The notes under the pieces: generated by a model
Told to the model about the DNA's origin: nothing
Databases searched by the model: none
The model's input: only the letters and a program-made list of their open reading frames with translations
Assembly (NCBI RefSeq): GCF_033807715.1
Contig: NC_084596.1
Span: forward strand, 27,664,879 to 27,728,878
Length of the DNA stretch: 64,000 bases
Reading direction: 5' to 3'
From: Cololabis saira
Taxonomy: Eukaryota > Chordata > Actinopteri > Beloniformes > Belonidae
Made by a program: the position numbers and the translations under genes
Shown: in pieces, positions 1 through 13,830 of the stretch
How positions within the stretch are numbered: the first letter of the stretch is position 1
How the letters are laid out: each line of letters starts with the position of its first letter

Positions 1-92
1 ATGACCCTGAGCGTCAACCCTCCGCCGACCTCCACGGTGGTCCACTTCAAAGTTTCCTCTCAGGGAATCACCCTCACGGACAACCAGAGGAA
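1..92 (+). CDS. tns3: tns3 exon (partial), start of the PTB domain
   Basis: The reading frame is open from base 1 and reads through [19 protein letters not shown]. The donor is gtgcgt at 93. The exon ends in phase 2, and the next exon supplies the last base of the Lys codon. Confidence 0.85.
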
Positions 93-720
93 GTGCGTAA
101 AACATTTGCCTCAACACCCTTTATCAAAGCTACTGTACGTCCAGTCATCCTAATCATCATTTTTGTCTCTTTTTAGACTCTTTTTCAGGAGGCATTACAA
201 TGTTAACACAGTGATATTTTGTGCTCTGGACCCAGATGAAAGAAAGTGAGTGATTTTTTTTTTTTGTTTGAATATTTGTGGTCAGTATCAGTTCTGAGAA
301 AAAAATGTCATTATTCCAATCAGGCAGAAAAAGTAAAAGAAATGACTCAAATCTAGTTTGATTTTAGTTGTATTTTAGGTGTTCTGCTAATAACAGTCTC
401 ATTACTGCTCATAGGTGGAAGAAAGACGGGCACCCGTTAGCAAAGTGAGTAAATGATTATAATTTTCTCCGGGGCTGCAGCCAGAACGCAGCTGAAGCAG
501 CTATTTTTAAAGACACTTGGTCAGTTTGAGGTAGGTGACGGTGCTGCTGTTAACCACTTTGCTCCACCTTTGCAGAATCTTCGGTTTTGTGGCGAGGAAA
601 ACTGGCACTTCCATGGACAACGTATGCCATCTGTTTGCTGAGCACGACCCTGAGCAGCCAGCCAGCGCCATAGTCAACTTTGTATCCAAGGTGATGATTG
701 GCTCGCAAAGGAGCAAGTAA
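1..720 (+). CDS. tns3: Tensin-3, C-terminal PTB domain (partial; last four coding exons)
   Basis: This is the 3' end of a tensin gene, a focal-adhesion adaptor linking integrin tails and tyrosine-phosphorylated proteins to actin. The exons are 1-92, 177-245, 415-444 and 576-720, with GT/AG borders and matching phases, stop TAA at 718-720. Joined, they encode about 111 residues of the C-terminal PTB domain, including the segments [24 protein letters not shown] and [19 protein letters not shown]. The ending VSKVMIGS is closer, from memory, to tensin-3 than to tensin-1. The adjacent igfbp3, igfbp1 and adcy1 match the human chromosome 7 neighbourhood of TNS3 and support the choice. The SH2 domain and everything before it lie upstream of the window. 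Which teleost paralogue this is cannot be told here. Confidence 0.9.
177..245 (+). CDS. tns3: tns3 exon, PTB domain core
   Basis: A 69-bp exon with acceptor ttttag and donor gtgagt. It encodes [22 protein letters not shown], a highly conserved tensin PTB strand. Confidence 0.88.
415..444 (+). CDS. tns3: tns3 micro-exon (30 bp)
   Basis: A short exon encoding WKKDGHPLA between acceptor atag and donor gtgagt. Its phase fits both neighbours and it bridges DERK to KIFGFVARK. Confidence 0.85.
576..720 (+). CDS. tns3: tns3 terminal coding exon
   Basis: Acceptor tttgcag at 569-575; the exon reads [20 protein letters not shown] and on to VMIGSQRSK, then TAA. It is the end of the PTB domain and of the protein. 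Confidence 0.9.
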
Positions 721-1502
721 GAAAGATTGGATCACCTGGATAGAGGTTTAAATGTTGACAAAGACTGGACAAAGGACTACGGAATAAGGAGCAAAGCTGG
801 TGATGACATGGACTTTAACCCTGGATAATAACTGGATGTGGCAGACGGGCTAATGATTACCATCACCAGACTTATTTTAAAAGGAAACATATGAATGCTT
901 CGCTTTTCTGTATGAACCCTTAATTAGCCAGGAAAGGAAAAAAAACAATATATATAAATATGTATGTACTGTAATGTCTCATAGATAATTATTAGTCCAA
1001 CATTCAGTACACGATGGCTGCTTTTCCAGTTCGTGCATAGCATTTAATGGACAAAAACAGAAAGCTCTACGTTGTTGTTTATTTTCTTATCTTATATTTA
1101 ACCAAAACAAACTTCATTCAAGCTATTAACAAACTGTACAACTGTAGGTAATCTAGAGGCACATTTGTGCTGCAGCTGTCCAGTATTTCAGTACAGAGTT
1201 ATAAACAAGGAAAAAGCAAATAGCAGATATGTGTTATTTGGATTCTGGAACCAGTGGCATTGCAATTATGACTATGTTTCCTTTTTTCTTTTTTAATCTA
1301 TGCAATGTATATATTTTTTTTACACTATGGTCCTCTAAACATGTGAAGCATGTAAGTGGCTTCTTTAAACTCTGTTAGATTTTTGAACGTGACCACTTTA
1401 AAAGCTGTCTCTGAGATTTTTATACAAGCATGAGTGTATGAGCGTGTGTGTTCACATCAGAGAAACCGTAGAAAATGTTTTAATGAAGCCCTTATATATA
1501 CA

Positions 1503-1572
<70 letters not shown>

Positions 1573-1586
1573 TTAAAAAAAGTGTG

Positions 1587-1645
<59 letters not shown>

Positions 1646-2335
1646 ATATGTATTTTTAAAAAAATGTGTATATATACAGTATATATATATACAGTATATA
1701 TACATTTGTTAAAAATACATCAATACTGTGGAGGGCAGATGGAACAATTGGTATTCTATTTATTACTATCAAATGTTTCTATTTTAATTGCTCCTTTTCC
1801 AGTAAGAGCAGGTATTTCAAAAAAAGGTACTTTTTAAAAATCTACTCTGTTATGTTTTGTTTTTACTCAAATTAAAAATAGGCTGCTGTATTGGGAGAAC
1901 GAATGTTTGCAGGAAGTATGGGAGAAAAGGGTTGCAGTTGCACAAATACATGTATATTTTGTATTCTGCTTACTAAACTAGTCATCTGTCAGTGACATAT
2001 AAAATATACTTACTCTGGGAAAACAATAGAGCTTTTAATTCTCCAAGTTAACTGTGTACATCGTGTATTAGATGACTATCGTGATATTTTTGTACTTTTC
2101 TGTGTTGGGTAACCGCTGTATCCAGAGAGGGATGTACAATCACAACAAAGCTATTGGTGTTCTTGCATTGATTATGGGAACACTGTTTTATTTGTTTTTT
2201 ACTTATTATCTGTACCTCATAACTATGTCATCTGTGTCTCTGTGTATAACATGTTACAAGTGAACAGCTTATGTGTGTTCTGATATTGAATTGTTCGATT
2301 GTTGTGTAATTAAACAGTGACATATTATTTAATTT
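721..2335 (+). other. tns3: Probable tns3 3' untranslated region
   Basis: AT-rich sequence after the tns3 stop, with no coding signal. ATTAAA poly(A)-like signals occur at 1871-1876 and 2309-2314; the second would give a 3' UTR of about 1.6 kb. It contains the large TA microsatellite at 1495-1705. The true end cannot be fixed without transcript data. Confidence 0.45.
1495..1705. repeat. Compound (TA)n / (TG)n microsatellite
   Basis: Three long TA runs (about 1502-1564, 1588-1638 and 1670-1700) are separated by short A-rich and TG spacers. The open frames across it are repeat artefacts. Confidence 0.95.
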
Positions 2336-3879
2336 TGATAAGGTCGGTTTATTGCAGTTGCCAGGCAGTTGCCAGGCAACCGGCAAATATTCGCAGAAGC
2401 TACTGGTGGAGACCTGAGGTGGCAACGCAAGAGAGCAGGCTTTGATTAAAGAAACAATGCTTACGTTTGTTGGAACGCGAGAGGTGCAGACAAAAACCTT
2501 TTACTTTGCTTCATTTATCGCTATTTATGTTTTAATCCAAAACACATTGGCAGATTAATGAATGGGTGTTTGCAACCACAAGTCCAGGCCCAAAGAGACA
2601 CGTGTTTATATTGGTATGTGAAGTTACGCCATGTCAGGTTGCACAGTGAGATGGGAGTGGCGTCTTGAGAGGACAGGTTTCTGCTTATTTGTGCTTGCAT
2701 CACTCTTCTCAGGTTAGGTTTAATTTAGCTGAAAGATTAATCAAAATGGTCAAGTGAGGCGGCAAAGGGGACAGACGGGGAAAAAGAAAATTGATCTTAT
2801 AAAAAAAAAAACGGATCTATACATTGATGATGATTTATGTATTGGATTACCGACTTAATCCAAGGAAGCTCAGAGACATTCCTGCTGCAACTCTTGATCT
2901 TTGGTTGTTCAATTTATAAAGAGCAACACAAACTTGCTTAAAGTCTCAAAGACTGATCTTCAGGTGCTTGTAATCCATAGTCAACAGACACTTGTTTCTT
3001 GTTGCCACAAGAGGTGCCATGTACTGCAAGGAACTGGTTCATTGAAGATATTTAAGATCTATTTAAGATCTATTTAAGACTTTTACTCAGGCATGCAATA
3101 ATAAATAAACTCCTTATTTCCCAAACTTTCCCCTTAAATTAAACTGCTCATACAAAACTATGTCGTAAAATGAAGGCATGTGAATCTAAAACTGCCGGTG
3201 AGTGTCTGCATCGTTGCGTTTTGGTAATGGTATACTCCTCTGCATATACATACAACGCTGGTAAAAAATATGTACAATGAAATGAATAACTTCAGTTCAA
3301 TTTTGCAGCCAGCAGAGGACAGTACTGACAAAAAACCTTTGGAGTAGCACTGTGGTTGTAGGGGTTGTCAGATTTAATTTATTGACTTGTTGCCTCTTGT
3401 AAATGAAATAATCAAAGGAGTCTTTAAAGAGCTTAGCGTACTAGCACATCCATATGCACGCATGCAAGGCCTCAAGTGAGAAGTGCTGTAAAATCAAGTT
3501 TTTACTTCCTCACAAGTTTGTACAGGTTGCTGTAATGATCTGGAGAGGGAATAAAATTGCACAGCCTAGCCTTAAAAAGGAAAGATCCCCCCTCCCCCTC
3601 TCCACCCCATACTGTCCTTTGGCAGGTGGTGAAAGTGAAGAATTCCCGGGGAGGGCAGGAAGGAAGCAAAGGCCCAGGTGTGGCGTGGTGACTGCAGAGA
3701 TCCCAGACCCTACTTCATGCTGTTATTTAGTGGCCTTGAAATAAAAAAAAGGAGCAGGGGGGCGGGTTGGGGAAAGTCCAACAAGCTGTTCAACAATACA
3801 GGAACGTGTCAGGAAAGCCATTATTTCACACATGTAATAACACGCATGCAAAAGATAAGAAGATAAGTTATGGAATAAT
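2336..3879. other. Intergenic, no gene recognised
   Basis: No splice-bounded exon or known family was seen. Open frames such as 3454-3744 lack any recognisable domain. A short duplication of an 11-bp motif (atttaagatct type) lies near 3049-3080. Confidence 0.5.
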
Positions 3880-3907
3880 TGCTTGGGGGTCTATATAAAT
3901 AAAATTG

Positions 3908-3982
<75 letters not shown>
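3880..3982 (+). repeat. LINE-type 3' tail followed by (TA)n
   Basis: The sequence gggggtctatataaataaaattgaattg looks like the 3' end of fish L2-type LINEs, where tails end in short ATTGA repeats. It runs into a TA microsatellite at 3914-3982. Confidence 0.55.
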
Positions 3983-3985
<3 letters not shown>

Positions 3986-6900
3986 CTGCCATAACACAAC
4001 CCTGTAACTGTTTGAGGGTCACACAGATCTAAAAATGTCTACGGTAGTTTAAATAGGCAGAGTACACTGATGACGTTGCTGGAGTCACTGAAAAGTGAAT
4101 AAAATCTTGACACTGACGTTGCAACCAAAGAGCACAAGTAATTGAAAAGGGATGCTCATTTCTGGCAACACAAAAATGCTCTCAAGTGGTATTTTATATT
4201 TCAGGGGTCGTTAAGTATTAAGTATTTGCAGCTTCTTCCATCCACCATGCTTAGCGCGTGCATGCTTGGCTGGTTAAAATAAACTGTTGTGAGGATCGAC
4301 TGATGTAACTCCTGCTTGCACGTACTGTAGCACGTAGAGGGAAGAAGGCTTAATTAAGACTTTTACAAAACAACAAAACAGCAGCATTACAATAAATTTC
4401 ACAGTTTCACCAGTCTCTTTAAGTTACATTATGCAGCTAATGTGGATGTGAAAGGTCTTATTTATCATGCTGGCAGAACTCATTCTCATTCTCTGAGCGT
4501 TTTTATGGCCACTTAATTGGAGAGGTAGGGGTCATATTTTTCCTCTGAGGCAGAACAAACGTTGAGGGACAAAAATAGAAAGTTCATTATGGGATGGCTG
4601 CACAATATGAGGCCCCTGCTTGGTTTTCAGTGGAGACCAAACCTGAAAAGGATTTGAGGACACCAACAATGGGCTTTTATAACAGACCTCATGAGATAAA
4701 AACATGAACACACTTCAAAATGTGTCAAGACTGCAATTGTTTTGTGCCATACACGGAAGGAGACAAAGGAGTATCTGATTTATTGATATATATTTTTCGA
4801 GAGTCTGGTGCAATCATCATAACTTTTTATGCTGACTGCTCAACAACCAATAGTGATAAATTTCCATCTTTTCTCTTCATTTCAGCCAAAAACCTCAGGT
4901 CACATTCAGATGAAGCACAAAACGGCCTGCATCTGCAAAACACATTGTTCCTTTCATGAACTATAATTTTTCATTGTTTAAAAGAGAATAATAGATTGCA
5001 AGTGTCAATGAGGGAAAAAAGGATTTCATGACTGTTCCAGAGAAAATGATATTTTCTGATGAATTTCTTTTAGTTTAACCATTTGTCATGGCACAAACAC
5101 TCAAAATTCCTATTAATCATATGTATTATATAAATGATGTATTTTTTCATTAAACGACACAATACTTTGCATTAAATTCGAAACTTTTAAAACTGCAAAA
5201 AAGTTTCTAGATTTGTGTAATTACTATGTTGCACATGAGAGTAAATGTGCATAAAGGACTTGCGTCGATGTGTGCTTAAATGTCGATTATGCCTAGATTA
5301 GACATAGGAAGTGGTGGCAATCTGGGACCGGGGGGTATGTGGGGGGGGATTTGGGACCCAAAGAGAGCGGCGCCACTTTCAGCCCAATCAGGCTGAGTGC
5401 TGAGAGTTCCTTTCCCTCCGCACTATACTCTGCTCAGGCATAATTACAGCTTAGGACTGCCTCGGGGGCCAAGCCTCCAGAAATGGGGGCCATGACAACT
5501 CCACAACCAGACCACTCCAAAAAATGATTAACCGACCCTGGACTCAGATGAAAGGTGGCCTCTGGCCTCGTGGCTCTTTATATTGTTCACTATTCCGACC
5601 ACATCTAATAATCAGAACATAGTTGAAGTTCAGAATGGGTGCCAGTTAGAGCAGAATCAAAAGGAAGAGATTATCATATTAATCACAATAGAGACCTTTG
5701 CTTCCAATTCATCTGGGAAGAGGGGTCTTCTCGAAAAGCCCTCAGACAGGGGCAATTATACGAGACGGTCATGAGACCGTTGGGGTGGGGGGGTAACAGC
5801 AAATGTAGCAGATGTTGTCATGTGATCTGCTGTGTCCTTCATTCCACTCTTACAGCAACACACCTCTATACAGTGTGTAACTGCACACTCGCTCAATCAG
5901 CACAGGCACACTAGACCACCGCAGACATCCTCAAATTCCAACTGAGAAAAGCATAGTTTATATTTGGAAGTGAGGGATGTAAAACACACCAGATATGTTT
6001 CATACAACTTCAGCTGATTAAGATATGTGCATTTAGATCAGGAGATTTGGTAGTGCAGTTTCTTGTTAGCACTACTGCTACATCTAGCATCAGTACAGCG
6101 TAAATCTAGCGGGGCATGTAGACAAGTTCACCAGCTAAAGTCCAGTTTAACTGGCATATAAAGTGGCAGCCATAGTCGTAACTTACAGAGACTACCAATG
6201 GCGAAGCATTTTATTTTAGGCTAGAGTGCACACAACTCATAATAGTATCCTAAGCAATGAAAGCTGAACAAAAAAAAACAAAAAACAAGCAAACACTTGA
6301 ATAACAAATTTGTGGGCATTTTTAGCATCTGTTAGATGTTAACGTCTGTTAGCCGAGATGGTAATCGACATAGAACAGCTATTCTGCTGCGTTTACGTTA
6401 CAAAACCTGCACGTTTGCCATGCAATAGCCCGCACAGCTTTACAAGAACTGGCAAGAAAAAAAATACTCTTTCTTCAGCAAAACACATTGAACTTGGACA
6501 CAAGTACGCATGCTCGTCCAAATCGATTGTTTGCACATCTGCTGACAATTGAAGAGAAGAGAAAAACAAAATTGCAGAGTGGACAAGTTTATTGGCACAT
6601 CAAAACAAGAAACGAACAGCGACAAAACACAGCTAGCCAAAAATCGATAATAAGACATTACTTAGAAGTTCAATGAGAAAAGTTAACCAGTCTTCCTGTT
6701 TCTTCTAGGCAGCGAGTTAAAGACGTACCCTTGACCGGTCTTTGGTCAATATACGTATTCTCGTGAGAGTGAGCCCGCAGGACCATAATGTTACATAATA
6801 CATTTACTGACATTTCGGGTGCAAAACTCTTGTATAACTAGATAAAATCAGATGGAAGAGCTGCATCTGCAAGTAGGCCAACCCTGCTCTCCATTAAACT

Positions 6901-7380
6901 CTTAAATGGCGACTGTACAGTTCTAAACACAAGAATTAAACCTAAAAGCACTGTGAGGAAAACAAGTGCTGTGCTAAAAAACAACAACAACAAGGTTTTA
7001 ATAGATTTTTGATGAAATAGAGCGAAAGTAATACTTCTAGAAGCAGTCATTAAGTAGCTGTGAGTATATTTAGCAAGTGGCCTCTACACAGTCGACAGTC
7101 TGGTTTCTGGAGCCAATAAACCACACTTGCAGCGCTTTATATCTGATTTATCCAAATCATCTTAAAGCAGCGGAAAATTGCACCAGATTAATATTTGACA
7201 CGCTGTTACGGTTGGCCAGTGCAGCCTTTGACAGCAGGTTATGTTAAACACATGTACAGTAATATCCTGTGTATGCCAAGGCACATTCTTCACGCTCCCT
7301 CTTTATTGAGTGGCTGCTCAACGGGACGACATTCCTGTAGTACGTTGCTCTTTGCAATGCTGAATATGCACAGGTGGCTA
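3983..7380. other. Intergenic, no gene recognised
   Basis: About 3.4 kb without a convincing coding exon. A GC-richer stretch at about 5315-5480 stands out from the AT-rich surroundings but carries no recognisable motif. Confidence 0.5.
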
Positions 7381-7383
7381 AGA

Positions 7384-7407
7384 CGCACGCACACACACAC
7401 GCACGCA

Positions 7408-7439
<32 letters not shown>

Positions 7440-7475
7440 CACACGCACACACACACACACAGACACACACACACA
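7384..7475. repeat. (CGCA)n / (CA)n compound microsatellite
   Basis: Alternating cgca and ca units. Long cysteine/valine or threonine/histidine open frames over it (7195-7663) are artefacts of the repeat. Confidence 0.95.
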
Positions 7476-7489
7476 ATCCAAATAGCTAA

Positions 7490-9720
7490 GAGTGGAGGAA
7501 AGGGAGGAAAATCAGCAAACCTTTTTTCAGTAAATGAAAGAAATTTTTGGCATTCCAGTAGCGCTGCTCTGCTGTAGAGCTGTCTGTTACCGGATGGCAG
7601 TGCGCCAGGGCGTGTTGGCAACGGATTTGACATTGACTTGCCAGAAGTTCCAAAAGCACACAAGAATGGTACACCTCAACCTTAGTGCTGTTTTTCTCTT
7701 GAGGTGACTGCACATTTTGTGCAGTCCTCTCTGTTCTGACTTATTAATAATGACCTTTAAAACACCGCAGATGTAGTTAATCAAGAATTATGGAAGGAAC
7801 CATGCACATATAATATTTCAAAAAGTTGAAGTAGAGCCATGGTCATCACGGCCTGCGTTTCTTTAAACAGACTTTTTTTTTTTTTTTGCCAAGCTGGTGT
7901 CTATTAAAAAGCAATATGTTCTAGTTTTGTTTAATGAAGGATTTCAGCAGCTGGGCGGGAATTAATCTCTTGTGTCATCTTTATAGTGTCGTGAAGAGGC
8001 AGATATTTTCTATGAGTGACAGGTCTGGACTCCAGATGAGCTAGTGTAGCACCCAGAATCTTTTAGTACAGAACTATGCTGTCGTAATATGTACAGAATG
8101 CAGTTTTGGATTGTTTTGTATAAATCCATGGCATCGTTTTAAATGTGCAAGTTACATCAAACCATAGGAGAGTCGATCTTGTCCTCAGAGACGCTTTTTG
8201 AGTCTCTTGGTTTGATTTTGATATGTTTTTATTTTGTATTATAAAGCTTAGGCTGACCCTGCAAAGAATAAAACGGGTATAGAAAATGGACAGATGGATG
8301 GAAGTTTTAGCTTGCATTCGTGGATGCAGGGTGTTTACTAAGCCCTGATGCAATGATTTCCACTGCAGAACTGCAGATATTTCTAATTCATTACTACCTT
8401 AGAGCTTAGAGGTCATAGCTATCTAATGAAAAACCTTTGGCCTTGTCTCCTGTGTAAAGAGATTTCTCTGAATATTTAATTCATTCCATGTACTGCAGGT
8501 GGAACAGAGAGAAAATCTTGAATTGTTGAACCACATTCTCACATACTTGTTCAAAGAGTGATGAGCCTTTCCCTATTCTTTATCTCAGAAAGACTCACTG
8601 GGATGTTAGTTTTGTTGCCAATTAACTTAATTAGTTGTGAGGTGCTGAAGCATTTTTAGACCTCCTTTATTATAACTTTCCCAGCTACTCAGATACATAC
8701 TTCTGGTATCAAATTCAAAATGAATATACCTCTCATAATAATCTATGCACGTTTTTCTGCAGAAAATGTAAACTATTCAATAGGATTTTGCTTGATAAAT
8801 ATCATTTTCCAAAATAACTTACAGCTACCAGTTCACTACTATTACAGAGAGGTTTACTGTCAAATGAAAAGTAAAGTCGGCCAACATGTGGTTCCAGAGG
8901 AAGACATGATCCGAACATATAACCGGCTGCATTATTTATTAATTGACTGGACAACATAAGATGACCTGGACTGACCGAATGGAAGGACCCATGCAATATC
9001 TGCTGTACCAGAACTTTTAAGAGCTCCTAATGTTTTGTTCTTCTTTTATATTACTGTTTGCTTGTTTTACAAGAATATAAACATAACGTCACCAAATGGC
9101 CAGAAGGCAGTGACGCACCGCCAGGTTTCTATTCATACGCCTTCATTTTGTGAAATAATAGTTGTTTACAGATATAGCACGGGTTAACAGTAGACTATGT
9201 TGATAGCTGATTGGTGGGTAAGTCCGAACGTTTTTTCTTCATGATTGTTTTCTCTTATTATTGTCATTTGGCTGTTTGCTAGTGTTGCTTTGCCCTGCTT
9301 GCTATGGTTGGCTGTCCAATCCTGGGCCCAAAAGACAAAAAACGAACAAAAAAAACAGCTGAGTGTAATCAAAGTGAAGTGAGAAATCTTAAAAAACATG
9401 TGATGCAGTAGCAAAAAAATAACACTGATCTTTATCTAAGTCACAGTAACAGACAAGTCCCCCTGTGATGCTAGTCACAGGTTTCTTGAAGATGGCTTTT
9501 GAGAACGCTTTCATTTTTTTGTGTTAAGTCACATGGGTGAAATGAGCAAGCCTGAAACCGACTGGACCACAACCAGCTTAGTTCAGTTACTGCAAGTTGG
9601 CTAGTTTCTCTTGGTCTAGCTCAAAATAACCTATGATGCCAACTAATGTCACCTTACATTCACTCTGGTCAAACCTGTCAAACCAACCTCGGTTCATGTT
9701 GCCACTGAAACGACATTTCG
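7490..9720. other. Intergenic, mostly unannotated
   Basis: No coding exon was recognised. A short LINE-like tail in reverse orientation lies at 8236-8300 and is listed separately. Confidence 0.5.
8236..8300 (-). repeat. L2-like LINE tail fragment
   Basis: On the minus strand this reads catccatctgtccattttct, then atacccg and an agggtca motif. It is the same repeat family as 14970-15050 (+) and 28835-28885 (-). Confidence 0.55.
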
Positions 9721-9723
9721 ATT

Positions 9724-9973
9724 TTTTGATTTGATTTGATTTATTTTATTTTTGGACATGTAAAAAAAAAAGAAGCAGCACTTCATGAGAAGTTTAAGAA
9801 AATAAAACAACCAAAAACAAAGAATTTATTCCTTTAAAACTTGCTATCTTGATTTACATGTGCCAAAAAAGGAATAGGAAGAAGTGTAAACTTATTTGGT
9901 CCTACCCCCATTCACTGATCATTGATCCTGTATTTATAAATATTCACACACTGTACTCACACTGCTAAATAAC
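9724..9973 (-). mobile_element. LINE 3' UTR and tail, distal half of an interrupted LINE
   Basis: Read on the minus strand this is a non-LTR retrotransposon tail: gtttacacttcttcctattc, then ggttgttttattttc, ending in aaataaatcaaatcaaatc repeats. The reverse transcriptase end on the same strand lies at 12460-11774. The two parts are separated by the 1.4-kb element at 9998-11417, which appears to have inserted into this LINE. Confidence 0.6.
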
Positions 9974-9997
9974 ATTATTATTATTATTATTATTATT

Positions 9998-11417
9998 AGG
10001 GCCCGAGCACCTTCAGTGCGAAGGCCCTATTGTATCTGTAGGAATTTCTTTTTCTTTTTTCTTTCGTTCTTCTGACGAAAGGAGGGCCTTTTTGCCCCCC
10101 TAAACGTGCCCAAAAAGTCACCAAATTTTGCATGCAAGTCAGGCCTGGCGAAAAATTTGATATTTAATGGTTTACATTAATGGGCGTGGCAAAATGGCTC
10201 AACAGCGCCCCCTTGAAAACTTTGTGCCTCAAGCCCCACGATACGGTTTGACGTACATGCACGAAAATCGGTACACACCTGTATCATGGCACAACTGAAA
10301 GAAAAGTCTCTTGGCGTCATGCCCTAAACCGAACAGGAAGTCGGCCATTTTGAATTAGTCGTGTCATTTTGGCGAAATTTATGCCATTCCTTCGAAAGTT
10401 AATTCAGCCCGAACCGTAACGTGCCCCCAAGTCTGTTATACATCAAAATGTGCGTCTCCATCCTGCGACAACACGCATTACTTTTCTCTTTCAAAAGCGT
10501 TACCGTAGCGGCGCTAGACGCCAAAAATCGCGCCCACCCTTCATCTGATTGGTTCGACAGAAAAAACTTTGTGCCTCAAGCCCCATAATACGGTTTGACG
10601 TACATGAACGAAAATCGGTACACACCTGTATCATGTCGCAACTAAAAGAAAAGTCTCTTGGCGCCATGGCCGAAACCTAACAGGAAGTCGGCCATTTTGA
10701 ACATTCTGAATTAATCGCGTAATTTTGGAGCAATATATGCCATTCCTTCGAGAACCAAATTCAGCCCGAACCGTATCGTGAACCCAGATGTGTTATACAT
10801 CAAAATGTGCGTCTCCATCCTGCGACTACACGCATTACTTTTCTCTTTCAAAAGTGTTACCGTGGCGACGCTAGACGCGAAAAAGCGCTCGTCCCCTTCA
10901 TCTGATTGGTCCATATTTGATAGTTCTCCAAAAGTCACCAAATTTTGCATGCAAGCCAGGCCTGGTGATAAATTTGATATTTCATGGTTTGCATTAATGG
11001 GCGTTGCCTAACGGCTCAACAGCGCCCCCTAGAATACTTTTCTCTGCCATAACTTTTGAATGGTTTGACATAAAGAGTCGTGGGTGGTGTCATGGGACTC
11101 GGTATTGAGTCCTTGACCTTCATTGGCCTGAATTACCCCCGCCCCTTCTTCTGATTGGTTGTCCCGATTTTCTGCCATAACTTTTGAATGGTTTGAAATA
11201 GAGAGTCGTGAGTGGTGTCATCATACTCTGTATGGAGTCCTTGACCTTCATTGGCCTGAATTAGCCCTGCCCCTTCTTCTGATTGGTTGTTCCTTTTTTC
11301 TGCTATAACTTTTGAATGGTTTGACATAGAGAGTCGTGGGTGGTGTCATTTCTGATATGCTTATGGGGGGCGGTGGACGTGAGTGCGAGGGCCCGTTCAT
11401 CGCTGCTTGCAGCTTTA
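9998..11417 (+). mobile_element. Non-coding (ATT)n-flanked repeat element, copy A
   Basis: The element runs from agggcccgagcac to gagggcccgttcatcgctgc and ttgcagcttta, and is flanked on both sides by (ATT)n. It has no long open frame. Its start can fold: agggcccgagcac pairs with tgcgaaggccct about 15 bases later. Inside are a tandem duplication of about 350 bp (10205-10555 and 10560-10920) and roughly 120-bp units (11037, 11165, 11295). A second copy lies at 43164-44490. I recall this family as widespread in teleosts but cannot name it. Confidence 0.65.
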
Positions 11418-12470
<1,053 letters not shown>

Positions 12471-13089
12471 GTCATCCCTATTCAGGCATAAACCTTTCAG
12501 TTTATGAAGAAAAATCTCTTAATTTCTGTTTTACATGTTGTGAGACCTTATCTGCTAGTTCTTGTATGTTCGTTTCAGCTTTTTCTGTGTCAAAGATTTT
12601 TCCCACGATGGTGGACAATAAAGTTCTTTTTAAATCAGTTCAGCTACATATAAGACTGAAAGTGGACACAAAGGAATCTGAAGGTGTTTGGGATTCAATT
12701 AAGGAATTAATTAATCTTCTGTTACACATATTACCTATGAAAGGAGACAGTTTAGTGCTGTGGCTACTCTTAGAGGGGATCCAGCCAAGATGACTTCAAT
12801 GTCACAATGCAGAATCCTCAGTGATGTAAAGATGAACCCATGAGTAAGAGTTATTTTTTATTTTTTTTTTTACATTTTTTAACAGTTAAAGGCTTGAAGA
12901 CATCACTGCAACTGGAAAACATCAGGCAGAAAGCTATGAAGAAAGTAGCTGCTCTCCAAAGGAAAAAAAAAACAACAAAAAATGCAAGAAAAAACATTGC
13001 TGCACACCTGAAGTTTGCTTTACTGCCTTTGGACCTGGATTATTTGTCACCGTCAGGAAAAAAGACAACTGAAGCGTGATATAACTTGA
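12471..13089. other. Repeat-derived or unassigned sequence
   Basis: Several broken open frames are seen on both strands (for example 12311-12793 +). No domain could be recognised. It may hold more of the neighbouring LINE. Confidence 0.3.
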
Positions 13090-13300
13090 GCACTGCTGCA
13101 GCAGGTCCAGCCAGAACCCAGAACTGAAACCTATGGAGATTCTGTGGACTGACCTCAAGACAGACGTTCACACTAAACATCCCATAGATGAGCTGAAACG
13201 ACTGTGAAGAGGAAAGGTCACTTGCTTGAAGTCACTGCTGCCACTTAAAAAGGTTCGAGCAGATATTAACTCCAAGGGCTTGATTACTTTTTCTTTTTAG
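13090..13300 (+). pseudogene. Possible Tc1-like transposase C-terminal fragment
   Basis: One frame reads PELKPMEILWTDLKTDV followed by HPIDELKRL. It resembles the conserved Tc1/mariner segment around the last catalytic acidic residue (PDLNPIE..W..LK). Stops are present and no inverted repeats were found, so this is a remnant at best. Confidence 0.35.
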
Positions 13301-13734
13301 CAGCGTCTTTTTTGATCTAACCAGAACAAGAACATCTTAACTCCTTTACCTGAACATTTAATGAGGTTTAGTGCTCAAGAAAGAAGCTGCATCTGCATTG
13401 TGGGTAAATAACAGGCTCCTCCATTTGCTTGTGGCTCTGTGCTAAATTGAGCTGCTCGAGGTAGACTGCTTTGGTTATTACTGAAATAAGCGGTTGTACC
13501 TGTGTTCTTATATCAGCACGTATTAAGATGTTGCCGGCAGACATGGATCCTATCATTTTTGCTTTTTTGATATTCTACTTACATCCTGCATGCATTCCAA
13601 TGTCCTTCAGTCGCTTTATTTGCCCACAGGAGTCAGACTGTATAGACATGTGGGAGAAAATTACCTGATTTATTAACTCTGTAACCATCTACCCATTTAT
13701 CCTTTATCTATACCCTCTTATTCCTACTCAGAGC

Positions 13735-13830
13735 CATGAGCTTTTGTTGGACTCTTTTCCCAGCTTTCTTCAGGTTAAATGCAAGGGTAGACCCTGGACA
13801 GGCCGCCAGCCCATCTCAGTGCTCTGCCAC
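13735..13830 (+). repeat. LINE 3' fragment
   Basis: The stretch with agggtagaccctggacaggc and cgccagcccatctcag resembles the common fish L2-type text 'taccctggacaggtcgccag'. Short and diverged. Confidence 0.4.

Noticed and set aside
1434..1712. Open frames rich in Tyr-Ile over the TA repeat
   Set aside because: Pure microsatellite translation; no start context or domain.
3454..3744. 96-codon frame between tns3 and igfbp3
   Set aside because: No similarity to a known family from sight and no exon signals.
7195..7663. Cys/Val-rich and Thr/His-rich open frames
   Set aside because: Caused by the CA/CGCA repeat at 7384-7475.
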